The position numbers and the translations under genes were made by a program. From UKL13-2 sp043768625 (lineage in GTDB: Bacteria; Pseudomonadota; Gammaproteobacteria; Burkholderiales; Usitatibacteraceae), in contig JAYVKG010000197.1 in NCBI GenBank assembly GCA_043768625.1, positions 1-12,922 on the forward strand: 12,922 bases of DNA, given 5' to 3'. Under the pieces are notes generated by a model, which was not told the DNA's origin, ran no database searches, and saw only the letters and a list, made by a program, of their open reading frames with translations. This document shows, one piece after another, positions 6,572 through 12,922 of the stretch (within the stretch, counting starts at the first letter, position 1; each line of letters begins with the position of its first letter).

Positions 6572-7624
6572 ATGATGGTCATCCGGCCCATCACCGGTGC
6601 CGATCTGCCGGCGCTGCTGCAGCTCATCAAGTCGACCGGCGTCGGCCTGACAACGCTGCCTTCCAACGAAACCGCGCTGTCGCTGCGCATCGCCGCCTCC
6701 GATGCGTCATTTGCCGGCACGGCGCAACGGGCGGATGAATTATTCCTGTTCGTACTTGAAGACACCCGCAGCGGGCTGGTCGTCGGCACCTGCGGACTGG
6801 CATCCGCAGTGGGACTGCGCGAGGCATGGTATTCGTACCGGGTGGGGTTGGCGGTACATGCCTCGCAGGAATTGGGGGTGTTTACGCAGACGCAAACGCT
6901 GTTCCTGAGCAATGACCACACCGGCCAGAGTGAACTGTGCTCGCTGTTTCTTGGTGCCGATTATCGTCATGACCGCAATGGCAGTCTGTTGTCGAAATCG
7001 CGCCTGCTGTTTCTTGCCCAGCACCGCGAGCGTTTTTCGAAAAAGGTCATTGCTGAACTGCGTGGCGTGTCCGACAAAAATGGCCACTCGCCATTCTGGG
7101 ACAGTCTTGGCAGGCGATTTTTCTCGATGGAGTTTTCACAGGCCGACTACCTGACCGGTATTGGCAAGAAATCATTCGTCGCCGAATTGATGCCCAAACA
7201 TCCTTTGTACACATCGTTCCTCACGCCCGAAGCACAAGCCGCGATTGGCCAGACGCATCCGCACACCATGCCGGCCCGACGGATGCTCGAAGGCGAAGGT
7301 TTCCGTTACGAAGGATATGTGGATATTTTCGATGCCGGACCGACCGTTGAGTGTGATCTGCTCGACATAAGTGCAATCGCACATAGCCGCACGTACCGCG
7401 CGGCGCTCAACGACGCTGCATCTGTCGACGCGGCGGTAATATATCTGGTCGCCAACACCAGCTTACAAAATTACCGAGCGACCCTCGTCTCGGCGGCACC
7501 GGTTGCGGGCGATTTCCCGCTGACTGCCGCAACCGCTGCCGCACTGCGTGTCAACGCGGGCGATGAAATACGTGTGGTTGCACTTTCGGTTGGTGACCGG
7601 CAACTGCGCGTCGCCGGCAACTAG
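6572..7624 (+). CDS. astA: Arginine N-succinyltransferase (AST pathway)
   Basis: This 350-residue enzyme (E. coli about 344) transfers succinyl from succinyl-CoA to the alpha-amino group of arginine, the committed first step of the AST route. The N-terminus MMVIRPI is the family's usual opening, which fixes the start at ATG 6572; the frame runs back into the end of astC without a better start, and the Shine-Dalgarno is weak (GAGCGA). Conserved stretches seen: TTLPSNE (27-33), FVLED (60-64), FLSNDHTGQSELCSLFL (111-127), GSLLSKSR (137-144), SPFWDSLGRRFFSM (173-186), AELMPKHPLY (204-213), EGFRYEGYVDIFDAGPT (242-258). The beta subunit of the Pseudomonas two-chain form (AruF/AruG) is related, but only one copy is present here, as in enterobacteria. 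No missing key segment is apparent. Confidence 0.96.
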   Translation: MMVIRPITGADLPALLQLIKSTGVGLTTLPSNETALSLRIAASDASFAGTAQRADELFLFVLEDTRSGLVVGTCGLASAVGLREAWYSYRVGLAVHASQELGVFTQTQTLFLSNDHTGQSELCSLFLGADYRHDRNGSLLSKSRLLFLAQHRERFSKKVIAELRGVSDKNGHSPFWDSLGRRFFSMEFSQADYLTGIGKKSFVAELMPKHPLYTSFLTPEAQAAIGQTHPHTMPARRMLEGEGFRYEGYVDIFDAGPTVECDLLDISAIAHSRTYRAALNDAASVDAAVIYLVANTSLQNYRATLVSAAPVAGDFPLTAATAAALRVNAGDEIRVVALSVGDRQLRVAGN

Positions 7625-7636
7625 GCCCTGAACAAC

Positions 7637-9106
7637 GTGACCAACGATCAACACTGGGTCGACGGCCGCTGGATCGCAAGCGATGGAGCGCCGTTCCATT
7701 CACACAATCCGGTTACGCAGGCGGTGGTTTGGCGGGGTCATGCTGCAACCGCTGCGACCGTTGACAGCGCCGTCCGTGCGGCACGCGGTGCCTTTCCCGG
7801 ATGGGCTGAGTCGCGCCTTGAAACACGCATTGCCGCCCTGCAGGAATTTGCACGCCTGCTGGGCGAACATAAAACCTCTCTTGCCTACACCATCGGCTTT
7901 GAAACCGGCAAGCCGCTATGGGAAGCGGCTACCGAAGTCAGCACCATGATCGGCAAGATCGATATTTCCGTTCGCGCGCATGACGAGCGCGCCGGCACCC
8001 GCCGTGCCACGTTCGCCGACCACACGGCGGTGTTGCGCCATCGACCGCATGGCGTGGTTGCGGTATTTGGTCCTTACAACTTCCCCGGCCATTTGCCGAA
8101 CGGCCACATCGTGCCCGCGCTGCTCGCCGGGAACTGCGTCATCTTCAAGCCGAGTGAATTGACCCCCGCTTCCGCCGCGGCCACGGTAAGAATCTGGCAA
8201 CAGGCGGGATTGCCGTCCGGGGTACTCAATTTGTTACAAGGCGGCCGCGATACCGGCACCGCGCTGGCGGGGCATGCGGGCATTGATGCAGTATTTTTCA
8301 CCGGCAGTACCCTAACCGGTCAGCATTTGCATCAACAGTTTGCCGCACAGCCGCAAAAAATTCTTGCGCTGGAAATGGGCGGCAACAATGCGCTGGTGGT
8401 TGGCGACATTCAAAACGTGGATGCGGCGATACATCACATCGTTCAGTCGGCGTTTATTTCGGCGGGCCAGCGCTGTACCTGCGCACGGCGATTGCTGGTG
8501 CCTGCCAACGCGCAGGGAGATCGATTGTTGGCGCGGCTGATCGACGTATGTGCACGCTTGAAAGTTGGTCATTTCGACGACCCTGACCCGCCATTTATGG
8601 GTGCGGTAATTTCACTGGCGGCGGCGGAAAAATTATTGCAGGCGCAGGACGGGCTGCTTGAACGCGGGGCGAATCCCCTGCTCAGGATGCGAACAATCAC
8701 GGCCGGCACTGCTTTGCTGTCTCCTGGCATTCTCGACGTAACCAGTGTCAAGGAGGTGCCGGACGAAGAACTCTTCGGGCCACTGTTGCAGGTCACCCGC
8801 TACCATCATTTTGATGACGCGCTCAGCATCGCCAACAATACCCGCTATGGTCTTGCCGCCGGCCTGCTGTCGGAAGACGTGGCGCAATATGCGACCTTCC
8901 AGCGCCACATCCGCGCCGGCATCGTCAACTGGAATCGCCCGCTGACCGGGGCGTCTAGCGCGGCACCCTTCGGCGGGATCGGTGCCAGCGGCAACCACCG
9001 CGCCAGTGCTTATTATGCAGCTGACTACTGCGCCTATCCGCAGGCTTCGCTCGAGTCGGCAACATTGGCACTGCCGCAAAATATCAGCCCCGGACTGTTC
9101 TTGTGA
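7637..9106 (+). CDS. astD: Succinylglutamate-semialdehyde dehydrogenase (AST pathway)
   Basis: This 489-residue aldehyde dehydrogenase oxidises N-succinylglutamate 5-semialdehyde to succinylglutamate with NAD. Seen: FGPYNFPGHLPNGHIVPALLAGN (144-166) with catalytic Asn148, KPSELTP (171-177), FFTGS (220-224), LEMGGNN with the general base E246, and GQRCTCARR with the nucleophile C280; VPDEELFGPLL follows near residue 372. The C-terminal FGGIGASGNHR and YYAADYC are characteristic of AstD rather than of generic ALDHs. The start is GTG at 7637, 12 bases after astA, with no strong Shine-Dalgarno, so translation may depend on coupling to astA. The end overlaps the astB start by four bases (GTGA). 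Confidence 0.96.
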   Translation: MTNDQHWVDGRWIASDGAPFHSHNPVTQAVVWRGHAATAATVDSAVRAARGAFPGWAESRLETRIAALQEFARLLGEHKTSLAYTIGFETGKPLWEAATEVSTMIGKIDISVRAHDERAGTRRATFADHTAVLRHRPHGVVAVFGPYNFPGHLPNGHIVPALLAGNCVIFKPSELTPASAAATVRIWQQAGLPSGVLNLLQGGRDTGTALAGHAGIDAVFFTGSTLTGQHLHQQFAAQPQKILALEMGGNNALVVGDIQNVDAAIHHIVQSAFISAGQRCTCARRLLVPANAQGDRLLARLIDVCARLKVGHFDDPDPPFMGAVISLAAAEKLLQAQDGLLERGANPLLRMRTITAGTALLSPGILDVTSVKEVPDEELFGPLLQVTRYHHFDDALSIANNTRYGLAAGLLSEDVAQYATFQRHIRAGIVNWNRPLTGASSAAPFGGIGASGNHRASAYYAADYCAYPQASLESATLALPQNISPGLFL

Positions 9107-10455
9107 CCATCATCCGCACAGTTGAGGCGAACTTCGACGGCCTGGTCGGTCCGACGCATAATTACAGCGGCCTTTCGTTTGGCAATGTCGCGTCAAAAAA
9201 TAGTTCGGGCACGATTGCGAATCCGAAATTGGCGGCGCTGCAGGGTCTTGCCAAGATGAAGAAGCTGGCCGACATGGGGTTCCAGCAGGGTGTGCTGGCA
9301 CCGCATGAACGGCCAAGCATCGAGACCCTGCGCAAGCTTGGCTTCCACGGCAGCGACACCGCAGTGATCAGCGCGGCCGCAGCAATGGCGCCAACCATCC
9401 TGTGGGCTACGCTGTCTGCGTCGAGCATGTGGAGTGCGAATGCGGCGACGGTTAGCCCGAGCGCCGACACCAGTGACCACCGCGTCCATTTCACCCCGGC
9501 CAACCTCAATAACAAATTTCACCGTTCGATCGAGCATCCCGTCACCGCACGCATACTTAAGGGCGCGTTTGCAAATCCGCAATTTTTTGCCCATCACGAC
9601 CCGCTACCCGGCTGTCCCCAGCTGGGGGACGAAGGTGCGGCAAATCACACGCGGTTTTGCCGCCAATATGGCGAGCGCGGGGTTGAGTTGTTTGTATACG
9701 GCGCGAGCGGATTCAATGCCACGGCCGCCATGCCGAAAAAATATCCGGCGCGCCAGACGCTTGAAGCTTCACGGGCGATTGCAAGGCTGCACGGGCTTGA
9801 TGCAAAAAACGTCGTTTTCGCGCAGCAGAATCCCGATGTGATCGATGCGGGCGTATTTCACAACGATGTCATTGCGGTGGGAAACGGCAATGTATTGTTC
9901 TGCCACGAGCAGGCGTATCTGGATCAGCGTGCGGTGCTCACCGACATCGCACAAAAACTGCAGGGCAACTTCGTGGCGGTACAGGTCGGCAATGACGACG
10001 TGACTGTCGAGGAAGCGGTGCAGTCCTATTTGTTCAACAGCCAGCTTTTAACGCGCGGCAACGGCGACATGCTGCTACTGGTGCCCGAAGAATGCCGTGA
10101 CAACGAGCGCGTCTGGACGTATCTGCAAAAATTGCTTTCCCAACACACGCCGATTCGTGAAGTGCTGGTCATGGACCTGCGCGAAAGCATGCGAAACGGC
10201 GGAGGACCGGCATGCCTGCGTCTTCGCGTGGAGCTCAATGAGTGCGAGCTGGCGGCGGTTAACCCGGCCGTGCTGATGAACGACGGATTGTATGCTCGGC
10301 TGACGGGGTGGGTGATTAAACATTATCGCGATCAACTCAGCGAAACCGACCTCGCCGACCCGGCACTGTTGTTTGAATGCCGTGCCGCGCTCGATGAACT
10401 CACGCAACTGCTGTCGCTGGGATCGGTGTATTCATTCCAGCAAAACGGCGACTGA
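9103..10455 (+). CDS. astB: N-succinylarginine dihydrolase (AST pathway)
   Basis: This 450-residue protein of the amidinotransferase (guanidine-modifying) fold converts N2-succinylarginine to N2-succinylornithine, two ammonia and CO2. Seen: NFDGLVGPTHNYSGLSFGN (10-28), the hallmark opening; SADTSDHRVH (120-129); NLNNKFHRS (134-142); GDEGAAN with catalytic E177; PARQTLEAS (215-223); QQNPDVIDAGVFHNDV with catalytic H253; and NGGGPACLRLRV with the nucleophile C371. The Glu/His/Cys triad spacing agrees with E. coli AstB (about 174/248/365). The GTG start lies within the astD stop (GTGA overlap), a sign of translational coupling; MTIIRTVEANFDG gives a normal N-terminus. The end, LGSVYSFQ, is also family-typical. 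In astCADBE operons astE follows directly, but here 118 bases and an unrelated exported protein follow. Confidence 0.96.
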   Translation: MTIIRTVEANFDGLVGPTHNYSGLSFGNVASKNSSGTIANPKLAALQGLAKMKKLADMGFQQGVLAPHERPSIETLRKLGFHGSDTAVISAAAAMAPTILWATLSASSMWSANAATVSPSADTSDHRVHFTPANLNNKFHRSIEHPVTARILKGAFANPQFFAHHDPLPGCPQLGDEGAANHTRFCRQYGERGVELFVYGASGFNATAAMPKKYPARQTLEASRAIARLHGLDAKNVVFAQQNPDVIDAGVFHNDVIAVGNGNVLFCHEQAYLDQRAVLTDIAQKLQGNFVAVQVGNDDVTVEEAVQSYLFNSQLLTRGNGDMLLLVPEECRDNERVWTYLQKLLSQHTPIREVLVMDLRESMRNGGGPACLRLRVELNECELAAVNPAVLMNDGLYARLTGWVIKHYRDQLSETDLADPALLFECRAALDELTQLLSLGSVYSFQQNGD

Positions 10456-10563
10456 TATGGCTGGATTGGTTAAACTTGGGGCAACCTGTCGCACTTCGTT
10501 ACAGATTATCGTCAACTTTATTTGCTAGCGTCGCGTAGTGTATGCACGAGAGCCAGATCAACC

Positions 10564-10569
10564 AAGGGA
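10564..10569 (+). promoter_or_regulatory. Ribosome binding site of the DUF1800 gene
   Basis: AAGGGA sits four bases before ATG 10574. It favours this start over the in-frame ATG at 10628, which would give a shorter signal peptide but has no comparable site. No clear -35/-10 pair or terminator hairpin was found in the 118 bases between astB and this gene. Confidence 0.55.
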
Positions 10570-10573
10570 CATC

Positions 10574-12922
10574 ATGACAACATCCAGCCATTTATTTGCC
10601 GCCAGTTGGACGCGAAAGCTTAAGCACATGGCCAACATCTGCACCGCATTTTTGCTGCTCGCGGCCGCAACCACGGGTGCGGTGGCGCAAACGGCGCAAA
10701 ATGCCGTCGGCTTCTGGTACAAGCCGACCGAGGCAGGTTGGGGTCTGAGCATTCAGCAGCAAGGCGCGAGTACCTTCGCGGTCTGGTTTACGTACGATCT
10801 GCAGGGCGCCACTACCTTTAATACACTCGAATGCACTTTTGCCGGTAGCACCTGTACGGGTGACATTTTTACCTACAGCGGCACGCCGCTGTCGCAAATT
10901 ACCGGTAGTGCCAATGCCACCGCCACCAAAGCCGGCACCGGCTCCATTGTGGTGACGAGTTCCAACCGGCTTTCGCTCAGTTACGTCATCGGTAATGTGA
11001 GTCAAACCAAAGCGGATCTGGAGCCGCAGAATTTTGCCGCCGTTGATCAGGTGCCGTTTTGTTCGTTGCAGGAGCCGACAGGCAGCGGTTTTCGCGCAGC
11101 GCTGACCAACTATACGGACCACTGGTGGGGCGGGCCCGCCGCATCAGGCTGGGGTATCCAGATTTCACACCAGGGTAATCAGGTGTTTGGCGGCTGGTAC
11201 AGCTACAGCCCGCAAGGCAAAGCGGCATGGCTAACGCTGCAGGGGGCGCAGGATAGCAACAACCCCAGGCGCTTCATTGGTTCGATTTATCAGATCACCA
11301 GTGGCACGCCGTTCCCACAAATCAGCAGCCCGATCGCGCCCGGTGCCAATCAGCCGGTGGGTACTTTTGAATTTAATTTCAGCAACGGCGAGCAAGGTGT
11401 ATTCAGTTATTCGCTGGCGCAATTCAATCTCGTCAACCGCACCCTGCCACTGCAGCGTTTTGCGGTCGCGGGCGGGGCAGTGAATGTCTGCGCGGTGGCG
11501 TCGAAAGCAATCGTGGTCAGTGCGCAGGATGCGTCCCGTTTCCTCGGTCAGGCGACGTTTGGGCCAAAGATGGCCGAAATCGATGCGCTCACCACCTCCG
11601 GATATGACACCTGGATAAATACGCAGTTCGGCAAACCGCAAACCTTGCATTTGCCGGCCGTGACCGCTTATCTCAACACCCTTACCCCGGATCTGCAGCG
11701 CGGGCAAACGTCGTTCCTCTGGAGCATCTGGAAAAATTTCTCCAGCGGTGACGATGCCCTGCGGCAACGGGTGGCGTTCGCGCTGTCCGAAATGTTTGTG
11801 GTGTCACTCAACAGCAATATCGCTTTCGGCTTTCCACGCGGTCCGGCGCAATATCTCGACACCCTCGGTGCCAATGCATTTGGCAATTACCGCTCGCTGC
11901 TTGAAGCGGTGGCGTATTCGCCGATGATGGGCTTGTATCTGACCCACCTGCACAATCAAAAGGAAAATGTGGCGACCGGCAGTGTGCCTGATGAAAATTT
12001 CGCCCGCGAGGTAATGCAGCTGATGAGTATCGGCCTGTACGAGCTGAACCAGGACGGCACGCAGAAATTGAGTCCGGTGGGTAAACCGATCGAAACTTAC
12101 TCCAACGCGGATGTGACTGGCATGGCTAAAGTCATGACCGGATTGAGCTGGGCGGGTCCGGACACGACTGCCAGCCGGTTTAATGGCGGCAGCGCCAGCA
12201 CCGAGCCTGACCGCGAGATCAAACCGATGCAAGCCTACGATCAATATCATTCCACGTCGCAAAAACAATTTTTGGGCGTGACCATACCGGCGCAAACACT
12301 GGCCGCGACCAACAATGACATACGCATCGCGCTTGATACTTTGTTCAATCATCCGAATGTCGGTCCGTTTTTCGGCAAGCAATTGATCCAGCGGCTGGTT
12401 TCAAGCAATCCTTCTCCCGCGTATGTGTCGCGGGTGGCGGCGGCTTTCAACAACAACGGCAGCGGTGTGCGCGGTGACATGAAGGCGGTAATCCGCGCCG
12501 TGCTGTTCGACCAGGAGGCCCGCGCGCCGGCAGCCGGCAGTAACGGCAAACTCCGCGAACCGGTGGTGCGTTTCGTTCAGTGGATGCGCTCGTTCAATGC
12601 GCGTTCCCAGGATGGCCGCTTTCTCAATGGCAGCACCAGCGACCCTGCGACGCAGCTTGGCCAGACCCCGATGAGTTCGCCGTCGGTATTCAATTTTTTC
12701 CGTCCAGGTTACATTCCGCCAAACAGCAAAGTCGGCAACGCCGGACTGGTCGCGCCGGAAGCGCAGATTATTAACGAGACCTCAATTGCGGGTTATCTCA
12801 ATTACATGCGCAGTGTGATTACCTCCGGGATTGGCACCAGCAACAATGGCGTACGCGACATCCAGGCCGATTACGGCGTGGAACTATCGCTGTCAGGCAA
12901 TGCGGATGCGCTCATTGACCGC
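10574..12922 (+). CDS. Exported DUF1800-family protein with tandem N-terminal Trp/Gly-rich domains (3' end beyond window)
   Basis: The frame is open for 783 codons to the last base with no stop. Residues 1-39 form a long Sec-type signal peptide (hydrophobic core about 23-37, cleavage near AVAQ), so the protein is exported. Two related domains follow (about 43-163 and 179-306), then DUF1800 from about 316: SAQDASRFLGQATFGP (316-331), DALRQRVAFALSEMF, DENFAREVMQLMSIGLYELN, the ADVTGMAKVMTGLSW region, LDTLFNHPNVGPFFGKQLIQRLV, VRGDMKAVIRAVLFD, KLREPVVR, SPSVFNFFRPGYIPP. DUF1800 proteins are secreted, of unproven biochemical role, and usually paired with a DUF1501 gene, expected just downstream. 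Start chosen by AAGGGA at 10564. Nothing links it to arginine metabolism, and it is probably a separate transcription unit. Confidence 0.88.
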   Translation, partial: MTTSSHLFAASWTRKLKHMANICTAFLLLAAATTGAVAQTAQNAVGFWYKPTEAGWGLSIQQQGASTFAVWFTYDLQGATTFNTLECTFAGSTCTGDIFTYSGTPLSQITGSANATATKAGTGSIVVTSSNRLSLSYVIGNVSQTKADLEPQNFAAVDQVPFCSLQEPTGSGFRAALTNYTDHWWGGPAASGWGIQISHQGNQVFGGWYSYSPQGKAAWLTLQGAQDSNNPRRFIGSIYQITSGTPFPQISSPIAPGANQPVGTFEFNFSNGEQGVFSYSLAQFNLVNRTLPLQRFAVAGGAVNVCAVASKAIVVSAQDASRFLGQATFGPKMAEIDALTTSGYDTWINTQFGKPQTLHLPAVTAYLNTLTPDLQRGQTSFLWSIWKNFSSGDDALRQRVAFALSEMFVVSLNSNIAFGFPRGPAQYLDTLGANAFGNYRSLLEAVAYSPMMGLYLTHLHNQKENVATGSVPDENFAREVMQLMSIGLYELNQDGTQKLSPVGKPIETYSNADVTGMAKVMTGLSWAGPDTTASRFNGGSASTEPDREIKPMQAYDQYHSTSQKQFLGVTIPAQTLAATNNDIRIALDTLFNHPNVGPFFGKQLIQRLVSSNPSPAYVSRVAAAFNNNGSGVRGDMKAVIRAVLFDQEARAPAAGSNGKLREPVVRFVQWMRSFNARSQDGRFLNGSTSDPATQLGQTPMSSPSVFNFFRPGYIPPNSKVGNAGLVAPEAQIINETSIAGYLNYMRSVITSGIGTSNNGVRDIQADYGVELSLSGNADALIDR
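10700..11062 (+). repeat. N-terminal domain repeat, copy 1 (inside the DUF1800 gene)
   Basis: Protein residues about 43-163. It opens with WYKPTEAGWGLSIQQQG (48-64), then FAVWFTY, later YSGTPLSQITG, and ends in a VPFC motif (C163). A further Cys pair, C87 and C94, is specific to this copy. It aligns by eye with copy 2 along its full length at the protein level; the DNA is too diverged to be a recent duplication. Confidence 0.65.
11108..11491 (+). repeat. N-terminal domain repeat, copy 2 (inside the DUF1800 gene)
   Basis: Protein residues about 179-306. It opens with HWWGGPAASGWGIQISHQG (183-201), then FGGWYSY, later TSGTPFPQISS, and ends in VNVC (C306). The shared pattern with copy 1 is W-[WY]-x-P-x-x-[AS]-G-W-G-[LI]-x-I-x-x-Q-G, then [FY]-x-x-W-[FY]-x-Y, then SGTP-x-x-QI. 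It lies directly before the DUF1800 domain. Confidence 0.65.

Noticed and set aside
10456..10573. Search for an astB terminator and a promoter for the DUF1800 gene
   Set aside because: No stem followed by a T-run and no -35/-10 pair with proper spacing could be supported, so no site is called.
10592..12382. Several minus-strand frames of 176-192 codons opposite the DUF1800 gene
   Set aside because: The plus-strand frame is continuously open with DUF1800 motifs and a signal peptide; the minus-strand translations have no recognisable domains.

Overview
The window reads as chromosomal DNA of a free-living, moderately GC-rich Gram-negative bacterium. A complete arginine succinyltransferase (AST) gene set, a LAO/HisJ-type periplasmic binding protein and Sec signal peptides on several products point to a proteobacterium of the beta or gamma class. 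I cannot place it to genus from sequence alone. No tRNA, rRNA, CRISPR array, insertion sequence or phage gene is visible.

Layout. (1) Positions 1-447, plus strand: the C-terminal part of a GDSL/SGNH esterase, converging with a 3-base gap on (2) a TSUP-family membrane permease (451-1227, minus) and (3) an exported COG1228-type amidohydrolase, probably a dipeptidase (1283-2593, minus). Genes 2 and 3 look like a two-gene minus-strand unit. (4) A 384-base divergent intergenic region (2594-2977) holds a perfect 15-base dyad close to the next gene. (5) From 2978 onward every gene is on the plus strand: a lysine/arginine/ornithine/histidine-type binding protein, an AstE/aspartoacylase-like zinc deacylase, then astC, astA, astD and astB tightly packed (5296-10455). 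(6) From 10574 to the window edge runs a long open frame without a stop: an exported DUF1800-family protein with two tandem Trp/Gly-rich domains in front of the DUF1800 part.

How the genes fit together. AstA succinylates arginine, AstB removes ammonia and CO2 to give succinylornithine, AstC transaminates it, AstD oxidises the semialdehyde, and a desuccinylase (normally AstE) releases glutamate and succinate. The C-A-D-B order is that of the enterobacterial astCADBE operon, but no astE follows astB. A distinct, longer deacylase with an extra C-terminal barrel lies upstream of astC and is the obvious candidate for the last step. The binding protein would supply arginine or ornithine, and the divergent exported dipeptidase could release such amino acids from peptides, so 1283-10455 may form one arginine-scavenging and catabolism locus. 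That link is inference from neighbourhood and family.

Nothing here is clearly a wholly new system. The points most worth a second look are the substituted AstE step, the exported peptidase/binding-protein/AST grouping, and the tandem N-terminal domain of the DUF1800 protein.
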